Both the position numbers and the translations under genes were made by a program. A model generated the notes under the pieces. It had not been told where the DNA came from and searched no databases. It saw only the letters and a list, made by a program, of their open reading frames with translations. Of a DNA stretch of 64,000 bases, positions 27,313 to 36,699 are shown one piece after another; the stretch's first letter is position 1, and each line of letters begins with the position of its first letter. The stretch lies in contig NZ_CP034245.1 in NCBI RefSeq assembly GCF_003931875.1, positions 1,860,001 through 1,924,000 of the forward strand, written 5' to 3'. Source of the DNA: Microbacterium sp. 10M-3C3 (GTDB taxonomy: Bacteria; Actinomycetota; Actinomycetes; Actinomycetales; Microbacteriaceae).

Positions 27313-28932
27313 ATGCGTGCCACTCTGCCGACACCCGCCTCCGCCGCCGCGCAGGAGCAGGAGACGCCGCGCCGCACCGTTGCGGCATGGTCGCTGCCGG
27401 TGTGGGCGGCGGTGCTGGCATCCGCGGCAGCCGGCCTCCTGCTGGATCTCGCCTCCGCACCGGTGGGGTGGTGGCCCTTGACGTTCGTGAGTGTCACTGT
27501 CGCGCTGGTGGCACTGATCGGTCGCAGCTTCGGCGGGGCGTTGCTGGTCGGCACTGTCTTCGGCGCTGTGTTTTACACGACTCATCTGGTGTGGGTGGGG
27601 GAGTTCCTCGGCCCGGTGCCGTGGCTTGCCCTCGCCGGGCTGGAAGCGGTCCTCTTCGGCGCGGGCGCGGTGCCGATCGCGCTCGCCTACCGGTGGACCG
27701 CCCGCTATCCGGCCCGCGGCCTCGTGAAGCTGCTCGTGGTACCGCCGCTGATCGCGGCTCTGTGGACGGCCCGTGAGGTGGTGATGGGTGCGTGGCCGTA
27801 CTCCGGGTTCCCGTGGGCGCGGCTCGGAATGACCCAGGTGGGCGGGCCGCTCGCGGAGGCCGCGTCGTGGACGGGCGTGACGGGCCTGTCCCTGCTGATC
27901 GTCATGGTGTGCGCCTCTGTGGTGCAGTGGATCCGCGCCGGCGGCATCCGGTTCATGCTCGGGCTGCACCCCGCCGTGAGCGTCGCTGTTCTCCTGGTCG
28001 TGACACCGCAGTTCCCCACCGCGTCGGCCGGGGAGTTCCGCGTGGGATGGGTGCAGGGCAACGGCCCCACCGGGTACTTCGACGACAAGGTGCCCGGCGA
28101 CGTGCTGGCCGCGCAGACCGCCGCCACTGTGCCGCTGTACGGGCAGCCGATGGATCTGCTGGCCTGGCCCGAGGGCGGCGTCGACGCCGACCCGCTCAGT
28201 GATCCCGCCGCCGCCGAGGCGTTGGACCGGGTCGTGCGCTCGGCCGAGGCCCCGCTACTGATGAACGCCGCCACCACCCGCGGCGACGATGTCTTCAACA
28301 CGTCCCTGCTGTGGACTGCGGATCCCACGGGCCGGCAGTGGCACGACAAGGTCAACCCGGTCCCGTTCGGGGAGTACGTGCCCGACCGGTGGTTCTACGA
28401 GCTGATCGTCCCCGACCTGGTGGGACTGATCCAACGCGAATACACCCCCGGCACCAACCCGCCGATCGTGCAGGTCGGAGATGTCGGGGTGGGGCTGGCG
28501 ATCTGCTTCGACGTGATCTACGACACCGTGATCTGGGATGGCGCACGTGCGGGCGCGGAGGTGTACGTCTTCCAGACCAACAACGCTGACTTCCGTGGCA
28601 CCGACGAGAACCTGCAACAGCTCGCGTTCGCCCGGATGCGCGCCATCGAAACCGGCCGCGCGGTCGTCAACGTCTCCACAGTCGGCACTAGCCAGGTCAT
28701 CGCCCCGGACGGCGCCACCGTCGACAGCATCGGTGTCGACACCGCTGGCGCGTCGATCAGCACTGTCCCGTTGCGCACCGGACTCACCCCGGCGGTGATC
28801 CTCGGGCCCTGGCTCACCGCTCTTGTCGTCCTCGCCGCCGCCGGTGCTTTCATGGCGGCGGGATTCTTCCACCGCGCTCGCACGCGTGCGGACGGCGCAG
28901 ATCGTCCGACTGGCCCGGGGAGTCAGCCATGA
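27313..28932 (+). CDS. lnt: apolipoprotein N-acyltransferase (accessory copy)
   Basis: The 539-residue product has an N-terminal membrane domain of about seven helices and a C-terminal nitrilase-fold domain. The catalytic triad is visible: Glu in LAWPEGGVD, Lys in WHDKVNPVPFGEYVP and Cys in LAICFDVIYD. QLAFARMRAIETGRAVV is the usual conserved helix after the active site. Lnt adds the third acyl chain to lipoproteins. With the nearby lspA it gives the island its own lipoprotein-maturation pair. A final helix near residue 500 anchors the C-terminus. Confidence 0.93.
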   Translation: MRATLPTPASAAAQEQETPRRTVAAWSLPVWAAVLASAAAGLLLDLASAPVGWWPLTFVSVTVALVALIGRSFGGALLVGTVFGAVFYTTHLVWVGEFLGPVPWLALAGLEAVLFGAGAVPIALAYRWTARYPARGLVKLLVVPPLIAALWTAREVVMGAWPYSGFPWARLGMTQVGGPLAEAASWTGVTGLSLLIVMVCASVVQWIRAGGIRFMLGLHPAVSVAVLLVVTPQFPTASAGEFRVGWVQGNGPTGYFDDKVPGDVLAAQTAATVPLYGQPMDLLAWPEGGVDADPLSDPAAAEALDRVVRSAEAPLLMNAATTRGDDVFNTSLLWTADPTGRQWHDKVNPVPFGEYVPDRWFYELIVPDLVGLIQREYTPGTNPPIVQVGDVGVGLAICFDVIYDTVIWDGARAGAEVYVFQTNNADFRGTDENLQQLAFARMRAIETGRAVVNVSTVGTSQVIAPDGATVDSIGVDTAGASISTVPLRTGLTPAVILGPWLTALVVLAAAGAFMAAGFFHRARTRADGADRPTGPGSQP

Positions 28933-30320
28933 ACACGCCACGGGTGAGGCCTGCCGGAGGTCGACTTGCCGGGTCGCTGCGAACGCTGGCGACGGGCAGC
29001 GTTCTCACCCTTCCTGGTGCCCTGACGGCGGAGGAGTGCGGGTGCGCGCCCACGCCCGCGGAGAGCCGCGCATTCCGGGCTGGTGTGAGCCGGCGCACTC
29101 TGCTGACCGCGGGGACGGCGAGTGTGGTCGCCGTGCTGGTCGCCGGTCCGCTGCTGCCGGCAGCGTTCGCGGCGACCTATCCGTCCTGGGAGGAGGTGCA
29201 GGCCGCGAAAACGAACGAGGCGACCAAAGCTGCTGAGGTGCAGCGGATCCAGGGCCTCATCCAAAGCCTGACCGGTGACGTGGCGCGCACCCGCACCGCC
29301 GCCGAGCAGGCCGCTGGTGCGTTCTACACCGCCCAGCAGGAGTACTTCGACGCATCCATTCGCGCCGACACGTTGCAGTCCCAAGCCGACGTGGAGGCGC
29401 AGAACGCGCCCGATGCGGCGAACAAGGCCGGCCGCATCGCCGCGCAGCTGTGCCGCGACGGGGGCGACACCACCTCCCTCGAGCTGTTCTTCTCGGGGTC
29501 GGCCGCGACCGCGGACGATCTCCTGTCCCGGCTGGGCGTGATGGACAAGCTGCTGGAACGCAACCAGGCCGTCTACGCTGCGGCGCTGACCGCCCGCGAT
29601 GCCGCGCAGAGCCTGACCGATCAGGCGGTGGTGGCCCGGGATGAGCGCGACCGGCTACAGCAGGTCGCCGAGCAGAAGATGCTCGAGTCGCAGCAGGCCG
29701 CCGATGCCGCGCAGGCCGCGCTGGACGCGCAGACCCTCTACCTCGGCGAACTTCAGGCCCAGCTCGCCGCCCTCGAGGACACCACCGCGAAGACTATCGC
29801 CGACTATCAGGCCGGGGTGGAGGCTGCTCGCCTCGCCGAGGAGCAGCGGCGAGCGGCGGAGCGCGCCGAAGCGGAACGACTCGCCGCCTCGGGCGGCGGC
29901 GGGGGTGTGGTCAGCTCCGGGTGGGCGCGACCGACATCCGGGCACCGCACCTCGGGGTTCGGGCCGCGCAGCTCCCAGTGCGGCAACGGGTACTGCTCGA
30001 CCAGCTACCACTACGGCGTCGACCTCAGCGGCGGGTGCGGCGCGGGGATCTACGCCGCCGCGGCGGGCACCGTCGTCTACGCCGGCTACGGCAACTACAT
30101 CAAGATCGACCACGGCGGCGGGATCGGCACCGGATACGCCCACATCCGCCCCGGCGGCTTCTACGTCGGATACGGCCAACGCGTGAACGCCGGCGACCTG
30201 ATCGGCAGCGAAGGCAACACCGGCAACGCGTTCGGATGCAACCTGCACTTCGAGGCCTACGTGAACGGCTCCCCGGTCAACCCCATCACCTTCCTCGCCG
30301 ACTGCGGCGTGTCCATCTGA
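28929..30320 (+). CDS. M23 peptidase with coiled-coil region, exported
   Basis: The 463-residue product has a Tat-like or anchor segment SRRTLLTAGTASVVAVLVAG at residues 55-75. A long Ala/Gln/Glu-rich coiled coil follows (about 90-320), like EnvC/NlpD or RipA-type hydrolase regulators. A C-terminal LytM/M23 domain holds the zinc-site elements HYGVDLSG near residue 360 and NLHFEAY near residue 438. M23 enzymes cut peptidoglycan crossbridges or activate amidases. A SQCGNGYCS insert may form a disulfide. Overlaps lnt by four bases. Confidence 0.9.
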   Translation: MNTPRVRPAGGRLAGSLRTLATGSVLTLPGALTAEECGCAPTPAESRAFRAGVSRRTLLTAGTASVVAVLVAGPLLPAAFAATYPSWEEVQAAKTNEATKAAEVQRIQGLIQSLTGDVARTRTAAEQAAGAFYTAQQEYFDASIRADTLQSQADVEAQNAPDAANKAGRIAAQLCRDGGDTTSLELFFSGSAATADDLLSRLGVMDKLLERNQAVYAAALTARDAAQSLTDQAVVARDERDRLQQVAEQKMLESQQAADAAQAALDAQTLYLGELQAQLAALEDTTAKTIADYQAGVEAARLAEEQRRAAERAEAERLAASGGGGGVVSSGWARPTSGHRTSGFGPRSSQCGNGYCSTSYHYGVDLSGGCGAGIYAAAAGTVVYAGYGNYIKIDHGGGIGTGYAHIRPGGFYVGYGQRVNAGDLIGSEGNTGNAFGCNLHFEAYVNGSPVNPITFLADCGVSI

Positions 30321-30341
30321 CCCGAAACGAACCAGGACATC

Positions 30342-31220
30342 ATGACTGACCAGACCACCCCACCAGGCGGCGGCGACCAGCCCCAGACGCCCCCCACGCG
30401 CCGCAGCCTCCGCCGCTCCGCCACGCCACCAGCCACCAGCATCATCACCCGCCCGCCACGGCGCCCGCCCGCAGAGAGGTCCGCCCGTGGTCGGGTAGTC
30501 GCGCTGCGTCCAGTGCGCTCCCTGGCGGTCCTTATGGTGGTCACCGGCCTGATCGCGACCTTCGCTCTCCCCGCGTATGCCGCCTGGAAGCCGGCGGACC
30601 TCGAGATCCCGACACTGCAGCAAGTCGCGTCCGAGGACGTGCAATCCTTGATCGTCGCCTCCGACGCGGCCGGGACGCAGCTCACACGGGAGAGCTACTC
30701 GGCCACCACCCAGGCGGAGATCGACCAGAAGAAGGCGGCAGAAGCAGCCGCAGAGCGTGCGCGGGCCTCCGCACAGGTCGCCTCGGTGCCCTTCGACTAC
30801 AGCATCGTGCCGCAAGGCAGCGGAGCCGTGCGGTGGCCGGTGGGCGGTCCGTTCACCGTGACCGACCGCTTCGGTGCTCGAGGCGGCGCGCATATGGGCA
30901 CCGACATGGTCGCTGCCGGCGGAACCCCCGTCTACGCGTCCGTCGACGGCGTCGTGCGGATCTCACAGGACAGCTACGGCGGATACGGGGTCGCCGTCGT
31001 GGTGGAATCCGTGCTGAACGGGCAACAGGTGAGCACGGTGTACCCGCACATGCAGACCGGTAGCCGGCAGGTCGCTGCCGGGCAGACCGTCACGGCCGGG
31101 CAGCTGGTCGGACTCGTCGGCAGCACGGGACGTTCCACCGCGAACCATCTGCACTTCGAGGTCTACCTCGACGGAACCGCCGTGGACTCGCTGGCTTGGC
31201 TGGAAGCGAACGCGGGCTGA
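30342..31220 (+). CDS. M23 peptidase, membrane-anchored
   Basis: A 292-residue protein with a Pro/Arg-rich cytosolic start and a signal anchor SLAVLMVVTGLIATFALPAYA near residue 63. A short helical region follows, then an M23 domain with GAHMGTDMVAAGG (zinc His/Asp) near residue 185 and NHLHFEVYLDG near residue 270. It resembles the preceding peptidase only in the catalytic domain, so the pair is not a recent duplication. Twin M23 genes inside a cytochrome-maturation operon suggest local wall remodelling around the assembled complex (inference). Confidence 0.9.
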   Translation: MTDQTTPPGGGDQPQTPPTRRSLRRSATPPATSIITRPPRRPPAERSARGRVVALRPVRSLAVLMVVTGLIATFALPAYAAWKPADLEIPTLQQVASEDVQSLIVASDAAGTQLTRESYSATTQAEIDQKKAAEAAAERARASAQVASVPFDYSIVPQGSGAVRWPVGGPFTVTDRFGARGGAHMGTDMVAAGGTPVYASVDGVVRISQDSYGGYGVAVVVESVLNGQQVSTVYPHMQTGSRQVAAGQTVTAGQLVGLVGSTGRSTANHLHFEVYLDGTAVDSLAWLEANAG

Positions 31221-31300
31221 CCCATGTGCCGCACGGATCTACCGCGCCACCCCGCTCGCGGGCACCCCCTGACCGAAACGACGAAGAGGACGACCCTGCC

Positions 31301-32311
31301 ATGACCGGAACTGACGCGCTCTCCCTGGACGGCATCTCACTGCTGTTGGTGTGGACGGCGATCGCCACCTACTTGCTCGCGTTCATCGCGTACACGATCG
31401 ACCTGGCCGTGCGCTCCGTCCCCGCCAGCGTCCCGCAGCGGGAGCCTGCCCTGGCCGGCGCCGCCGCCCGGGCGGGCCAGCAGACGGAAAACGCCCAGAG
31501 AGCGTCGGTGGACAGTGTTCGCACGCCGCCCGCGCAGCGTCAACGGCTGCTGTGGGCGCGGATCGGGACGTCGCTGACTGTCCTTGCGTTCCTGTTCCAC
31601 CTGGCCGGCACCATCCTGCGCGGGATCGCGGCCGGGCGGGTGCCGTGGGCGAACATGTACGAGTTTGCGCTGACCGGCACCGTCCTGATCGTCGCCGTAT
31701 ACCTGCTGGTGCTGCGCCGCTACGACCTCCGCTTCCTGGGCGCGTTCCTGATCGGCATGATCGTGCTGCTACTGGGCGGGGCGACCATCACGTTCTACGT
31801 CGAGGTCGTTCCGCTGATGGACCCGCTCAAGAGTGTCTGGCTGGTCATCCACGTCTTCGTCGCCTCGCTCGCCACCGCCCTGTTCGCGATCGCCTGCGGG
31901 CTCGCGGTCACCCAGCTCATGCAAACACGTCGGGAACGGCGCGCCGACACAACCTCGGCTCGTGCCGGCGGCCCGCGGTTCCTGGCGACGCTGCCTACCG
32001 CGGACGCTCTCGAAGCCCTCGCGTACCGGTTCGTGATCGTCGGGTTCGTGTTCTGGACTTTCACCCTGATCGCCGGCGCGATCTGGGCCAACGACTCCTG
32101 GGGACGCTATTGGGGATTCGACACCAAGGAAGTGTGGACCTTCGTGATCTGGGTGCTCTACGCCGGGTACATCCACGCCCGCGCGACCAGAGGGTGGCGC
32201 GGCACCCGCTCCGCCTGGCTATGCATCATCGGGTTCCTCACGGTGCTATTCAACTTCACCATCGTCAACATGTTCTTCAAAGGACTCCACGCCTACTCCG
32301 GCCTCAGCTGA
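31301..32311 (+). CDS. ccsB: cytochrome c biogenesis protein CcsB/ResC
   Basis: A 336-residue heme-handling membrane protein, partner of ResB. It has eight helices and a heme-binding WWD-type loop WGRYWGFDTKEVW near residue 265, a variant of the usual WGxxWxWDPKE, with Phe for the third Trp and Thr for Pro. Histidines near helices (VWLVIHVFVAS; YIHARATRG) are candidate heme ligands. The ATG at 31301 is preceded by AAGAGGA; a longer frame opens in the preceding gene but lacks a sensible N-terminus. Confidence 0.93.
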   Translation: MTGTDALSLDGISLLLVWTAIATYLLAFIAYTIDLAVRSVPASVPQREPALAGAAARAGQQTENAQRASVDSVRTPPAQRQRLLWARIGTSLTVLAFLFHLAGTILRGIAAGRVPWANMYEFALTGTVLIVAVYLLVLRRYDLRFLGAFLIGMIVLLLGGATITFYVEVVPLMDPLKSVWLVIHVFVASLATALFAIACGLAVTQLMQTRRERRADTTSARAGGPRFLATLPTADALEALAYRFVIVGFVFWTFTLIAGAIWANDSWGRYWGFDTKEVWTFVIWVLYAGYIHARATRGWRGTRSAWLCIIGFLTVLFNFTIVNMFFKGLHAYSGLS

Positions 32312-32357
32312 GCCTCATCCGCCGAATCCGCTTGAGACACGAACTGAAAGCACGCAT

Positions 32358-33050
32358 ATGACTCCGAACAGCCCGAATCCGGCCAACACCCCTCAGCACG
32401 GTCCGGTCACCGTCAAGCAACAGCGTGAGCAGAAGCGGCAGCAGAAATTGGCTGAGTATCAGAAGCAGCTCGCCAAACGCCGTCGCAGCAAACTGGTGTG
32501 GTGGGTCGTCGGGTCGACGGCGGCTGTGGTGATCATCGGCCTCGTCGTCGCGTCCGTCGTGCTCGCACCGTCACAGCCAAGACAGTACGAGGCCGGCAGC
32601 GAGGGAGCGAGCATCGAAGGCGTCGAAACCTTCGAGAACACGGCTGAGCACGTGGAGGGTGCTGTCCAGTACGAGCAAAGCCCCCCGGCGGGCGGCCCGC
32701 ACAATGCTGTCTGGTTGAACTGCGGCATCTATGACCAACCGGTCCCGAATGAGAACGCCGTCCACTCCATGGAGCACAGCGCCGTGTGGGTGACCTACAA
32801 CCCCGACGAGGTAGCCGGCGAACAACTCGCAAACCTCAAGAGCCTTCTGCCTTCAACCTACGTCGTGCTGTCCCCCTACGAGGGACTGGATGCGCCGATC
32901 GTGATGTCCAACTGGAACCAGCAGCTGAAGGTCGATTCGGCCGACGACGAGCGTATTGGCGCCTTTTTCGAAGAGTACTGGCGCAGCCAGAACGCCCCCG
33001 AGCCGAACGCCGCCTGCACTGGCGCATACGACGCACCTGGAAAGCAATGA
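32358..33050 (+). CDS. DUF3105 domain membrane protein
   Basis: The 230-residue product has a highly charged cytosolic N-terminus (KQQREQKRQQKLAEYQKQL), one helix (VWWVVGSTAAVVIIGLVVASVVL, about 50-72) and an exported DUF3105 domain. The domain shows the family signatures YEQSPPAGGPHNAVWLNCGIY and HSMEHSAVWVTY near residue 137. Conserved His and Cys residues in that domain suggest metal binding, but no activity is known. It is followed by the DUF305 gene with a four-base overlap, a pairing seen widely in actinobacteria. Confidence 0.9.
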   Translation: MTPNSPNPANTPQHGPVTVKQQREQKRQQKLAEYQKQLAKRRRSKLVWWVVGSTAAVVIIGLVVASVVLAPSQPRQYEAGSEGASIEGVETFENTAEHVEGAVQYEQSPPAGGPHNAVWLNCGIYDQPVPNENAVHSMEHSAVWVTYNPDEVAGEQLANLKSLLPSTYVVLSPYEGLDAPIVMSNWNQQLKVDSADDERIGAFFEEYWRSQNAPEPNAACTGAYDAPGKQ

Positions 33051-33730
33051 ACCGCAGTGAGACCAGCGACGCGTCCCCATCCCGAGAGTGGCCGCGGTGG
33101 TGGATCGTCCTCCTTGTCCTGCTCGCGGTCGGCGCTCTGACCTTCGCTGTCGGGCGCTTCTCAACCTTCGGGTCGCAGGGCTTGATCGCTCCTGGTACCG
33201 ACTCTCCCGAGGCGGGCTTCTCACGCGACATGCAGGTGCATCACGCGCAGGCCATCCAGATGGCCATGGAGATCTACCGCAAGACATCCGACGAGGAACT
33301 GAGGATCCTTGCGTACGACATCGCCACCGGGCAGGCGGGCCAGCGCGGCGAGATGTACGACTGGCTCGTGCAGTGGGGGCTGTCGCAGTCCGGTGGCCCG
33401 ATGATGCAGTGGATGGATGCCTCTCCGGCCGGGAGCGGCCACGCGATGCCTGACGGTGCGGCCATGACGGAGGAAGAGGCACGCATCGCGATGGGCATGG
33501 CCTCAGCTGAAGAGATCTCCGCCTTGGAGGGCGCGACCGGGCAGCAAGCCGATTGTCTCTTCCTCGGGCTGCTCATTCGCCACCACGAAGGCGCCATCCC
33601 TATGGCGGAAGCGCTCATCGAACTCGGCACAGATCCACGTGCCCTAACCGTCGCAGAGAACATCAAGACCGGACAGACCGCCGAGATCAGCGCGATGAAA
33701 TCCATACAGGCGCGAATGGGCTGCGAATAG
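33047..33730 (+). CDS. DUF305 domain protein, exported
   Basis: A 227-residue protein with an N-terminal signal anchor (WWIVLLVLLAVGALTFAVG) and two ferritin-like DUF305 repeats. Each begins with a histidine pair: MQVHHAQAIQMAMEIY near residue 63 and LIRHHEGAIPMAEAL near residue 180. A Met/His-rich stretch (PMMQWMDASPAGSGHAM) lies between them. DUF305 proteins are often next to copper-resistance genes, and the His/Met content fits metal binding outside the cell (inference). It ends the overlapping gene chain. Confidence 0.9.
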   Translation: MNRSETSDASPSREWPRWWIVLLVLLAVGALTFAVGRFSTFGSQGLIAPGTDSPEAGFSRDMQVHHAQAIQMAMEIYRKTSDEELRILAYDIATGQAGQRGEMYDWLVQWGLSQSGGPMMQWMDASPAGSGHAMPDGAAMTEEEARIAMGMASAEEISALEGATGQQADCLFLGLLIRHHEGAIPMAEALIELGTDPRALTVAENIKTGQTAEISAMKSIQARMGCE

Positions 33731-33917
33731 CACCCGACTGCACCTCCGCGGCGGGTGCGGCAAACCTGCTCCGCCTGGCTGCGAATGATCCCGACCCGAG
33801 AGAACCACCGTGACCCCAACGCCCAGAAAGCGTCTCGCGGGCGAGCGCGCGGCGAGCAACCCGATTCACACCGTGCACGAATGATGTCCGCGCACCAGAG
33901 AGATCAATTACCGCACG

Positions 33918-35876
33918 TTGCGGGTACTCGGGCCGACGATCCTCGTTGGGGTGGCACTCGCTGTGCTGGTCGGCGCACTGGCATTCGGTGGCGGCGCTGC
34001 ACAGCTCCCCCTCGGTGATGCCGGCCCGGTCGTGCGCTGGGGGCTTTCGGCCGCGAAGCTGATCGTGAACCTCGCCGCAGCGGGAATGGTCGGTGTGCTC
34101 GTGACGGCGTTGTTCACGTTGCGGAGGGGTGAGCGCGAGTTCGATATCGCCCTCGATACCGCCTCGATCTCCGCCGCCGTGTTCACCGTGGCAGCCGGTA
34201 CGACCGGGTTCCTCACGTTTCTCAGCGTCTTCAACCCCGCGATCAACGTCGGACCACAGTTCGGTGCCCAGCTCGGACGGTTCCTCGTCGAACTCGAGGT
34301 GGGCCGGACGTGGCTGATCACAACGGTCGCGGGCGCAGCACTCACCGTCCTGACATTCGCAGTGCGGTCCTGGGTTGGCACGCTTCTGGTCGCCCTGCTG
34401 GCGGTCTCCTCGCTCGTGCCGATGGGCACACAAGGGCACTCCGGTGATGACGCCCTTCACCACGAGGCGATGATGGCGCTCATCCTGCACATCATCGGCG
34501 CCGCGGTGTGGCTCGGCGGTCTCCTCTTGCTCGTCGCCATCCGTCCAGTCCTCCAGCGGCAGCGCATCGCCGATGTCGTCGCCCGCTACTCGAGCATTGC
34601 CTTAGCCGCGTTCGTGCTCGTCGCCATATCCGGCACGGTGCGCGCGGCTATCGGCCTGCAGCAGTGGTCGGACCTGCTCTCCCCTTATGGCGCAATCTTG
34701 GCCGTGAAGGTCGTCGCGCTGGTCGGTCTCGGGCTGTTCGGCGCGTGGTACCGCATGCGGCTGATCGGCAAGATGCGCGGCTCTGACGGGGCATCCCGCC
34801 CCTTCTGGATCTTGATTGTGTTCGAGTTGGCGTTGATGGGCGTCGCCAGCGGTGCCGCTGCAGCGCTGGCCCGCACCCCTCCCCCGAACCCGGCCCCGCT
34901 TCCTGCGACCCCGACGCCGGCGGAACGCCTCACCGGTGCACCTCTGCCCGCGGAGCTCACGATCGAACGGTGGGTCACCGCATGGAACGTCGACCTGCTC
35001 TGGGCGGTGATCGCCGGGTTCGCGATCTTCTTCTACCTCGTCGGGGTGTGGCGGCTGCGCCGCCGCGGCGACGCCTGGCCGGTGTACCGCACAATCATGT
35101 GGGTCACCGGCATGGTGCTGCTGGTGTGGGTCACCGGCGGAGTCATCAACGTCTACCAGGACTACCTGTTCAGCATGCACATGGTCGGGCACATGCTGCT
35201 CACGGTGGCGATCCCCGTGCTGCTGGTCGCCGGTGCGCCGGTGACCCTCGCCGCCCGCGCGATCCGCAAGCGCGACGACGGCACGCGCGGCGGCCGGGAA
35301 TGGATTCTGTGGGCCATGCACTCGCCCGTTGCCCGTGTGCTGACGAATCCGTTCGTCGCAGCCGGCCTGTTCATCGGGTCGCTGTGGTTCTTCTACTACA
35401 CCGACCTCTTCCGGTGGTCGCTGGCCGATCATCTCGGGCACCAGTGGATGATCGCGCACTTCCTCATCACCGGTTACCTGTTCGCCCTCACGTTGATCGG
35501 CATCGACCCGGTGCACTGGCGGCTGCCCTACCCTGGCCGGCTGCTGCTGCTCATCGGCATCATGGCGATGCACGCCTTCTTCGGGATCGCCATCATGATG
35601 CAATCGGGACTCATGGTCGCCGACTGGTTCGGGTCGATGGGCCGGACGTGGGGGCCGACGCCGCTCGAGGACCAATACACCGGTGGCGGCATCGCCTGGT
35701 CGATCGGCGAGACCCCGACCCTCATCCTCGCGATCACCGTCGCCATCCAATGGAGCCGCAGCGACGACCGTGAGACCAAACGCCGCGACCGGCACGCGGA
35801 CCGCACCGGTGAATTGCAGGCCTACAACGCGCACCTGGCCGACCTTGCCACGCACGATGCCCGCCCCCGCAGCTGA
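33918..35876 (+). CDS. CopD-CtaG fusion membrane protein
   Basis: The 652-residue product has two domains. Residues 1-330 are a CopD-type copper-uptake domain of about eight helices (HHEAMMALILHIIGAAVWLGG; VKVVALVGLGLFGAWYR). Residues 345-640 are a caa3_CtaG domain (FSMHMVGHMLLTVAIPVLLV; HAFFGIAIMM; TPLEDQYTGGGIAWSIGE). The domain order is common in actinobacteria. The only start in frame after a TGA at 33882 is TTG at 33918; the usual N-terminus in relatives is similar, so a TTG start is plausible. An AGAGAGA about 14 bases upstream is a weak ribosome site. It probably brings copper in for oxidase assembly. Confidence 0.85.
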   Translation: MRVLGPTILVGVALAVLVGALAFGGGAAQLPLGDAGPVVRWGLSAAKLIVNLAAAGMVGVLVTALFTLRRGEREFDIALDTASISAAVFTVAAGTTGFLTFLSVFNPAINVGPQFGAQLGRFLVELEVGRTWLITTVAGAALTVLTFAVRSWVGTLLVALLAVSSLVPMGTQGHSGDDALHHEAMMALILHIIGAAVWLGGLLLLVAIRPVLQRQRIADVVARYSSIALAAFVLVAISGTVRAAIGLQQWSDLLSPYGAILAVKVVALVGLGLFGAWYRMRLIGKMRGSDGASRPFWILIVFELALMGVASGAAAALARTPPPNPAPLPATPTPAERLTGAPLPAELTIERWVTAWNVDLLWAVIAGFAIFFYLVGVWRLRRRGDAWPVYRTIMWVTGMVLLVWVTGGVINVYQDYLFSMHMVGHMLLTVAIPVLLVAGAPVTLAARAIRKRDDGTRGGREWILWAMHSPVARVLTNPFVAAGLFIGSLWFFYYTDLFRWSLADHLGHQWMIAHFLITGYLFALTLIGIDPVHWRLPYPGRLLLLIGIMAMHAFFGIAIMMQSGLMVADWFGSMGRTWGPTPLEDQYTGGGIAWSIGETPTLILAITVAIQWSRSDDRETKRRDRHADRTGELQAYNAHLADLATHDARPRS

Positions 35877-35900
35877 GCCCAACGGAGACAGAGGGATCGC

Positions 35901-36296
35901 GTGACGACGAAGGAAGAGCTGGCCGAACGCTACGGTCGTGCCCCGCGCCCTCGACGCCGCCGACTGTACTGGATCGCCGTCACAGGTGTGGCGGCGGCGT
36001 CTATCGCTGCGCTTGCATGGCTGACCGTCTCGAACTCGTTCGATGACGTCGGATCCGACGAGACAGGTTTCGAGCTGGTCGATGCCCGCACAGTGACCGT
36101 ATCCTTCCAGGCAACCCCACCCGCCGGCGCGGCGTTCGCATGCGCTGTGCAGGCGCTGGATGAGGATTTCGGCATTGTGGGCTGGCGTGTCGTCGAATAC
36201 CCGGGGTCAGAGGAGACCACGCGCGCCTTCGTTGAGACGATCCCGACCGTCGCACAGGCCACGACCGGCACAGTGAAAGCCTGTTGGGTCACGTAG
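35901..36296 (+). CDS. DUF4307-like single-helix membrane protein
   Basis: A 131-residue protein with an N-terminal [13 protein letters not shown] segment, one helix (YWIAVTGVAAASIAALAWLTV) and a small exported beta domain with two cysteines (FACAVQAL, KACWVT). The ERYG start and domain fit actinobacterial DUF4307; the assignment is from memory. GTG start with GGAG-like spacing behind the CopD-CtaG gene, 24 bases after its stop. Function unknown. Confidence 0.7.
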   Translation: MTTKEELAERYGRAPRPRRRRLYWIAVTGVAAASIAALAWLTVSNSFDDVGSDETGFELVDARTVTVSFQATPPAGAAFACAVQALDEDFGIVGWRVVEYPGSEETTRAFVETIPTVAQATTGTVKACWVT

Positions 36297-36332
36297 TTCG
36301 CAAGGGGCGAGACCCTTCCGGCGGCGGCAGCG

Positions 36333-36617
36333 CTAGTCGAAGAGGTCGCCGAGCCACCCGCCGCGACGTCGGCCATTCTGCCCCTCGTTGTTGTCGTGTC
36401 GGCTCTGGGATCCATGTTTGGACCCATGTCCGTCATATCGCGTCGGATATGGTGCCGTCTGCTGAGCGGGGGGCGGAGGAGCTGTCAGTGAGCGTTCGAT
36501 GATCTTGTCGAGCTCACCGCGGTCGAGCCATACTCCACGGCACTCGGGACAGTAGTCGATCTCGATTCCTGTGCGGTCTGACAGCACCAATGTATTGCCG
36601 TCGATGGGACATTTCAT
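36333..36617 (-). CDS. zf-TFIIB zinc-ribbon protein
   Basis: A 94-residue protein. Residues 1-35 form a TFIIB-type zinc ribbon (CPIDGN...YCPECRGVWLDRGELDKI) with two CxxC-like pairs (Cys3 with its partner, then CPEC). The remainder is a His/Gly/Arg-rich tail ending in WLGDLFD. GGAG lies seven bases before ATG. Such proteins are widespread and uncharacterised. In this place, next to metal ATPase genes, it could bind surplus metal through its His-rich tail (inference). Confidence 0.88.
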   Translation of the reverse strand: MKCPIDGNTLVLSDRTGIEIDYCPECRGVWLDRGELDKIIERSLTAPPPPAQQTAPYPTRYDGHGSKHGSQSRHDNNEGQNGRRRGGWLGDLFD

Positions 36618-36699
36618 GGGTGAACTCCAATGAGTGACCGTGCAAGACGGTTCTGGTGAAGATGATCCGGGCGGGGCGTTCGAATGAAACAGGAGAAGG

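Noticed and set aside
36302..36317. Terminator AAGGG/CCCTT between the DUF4307-like and zinc-ribbon genes
   Set aside because: The five-base stem with a six-base loop and no T-run is too weak to call.
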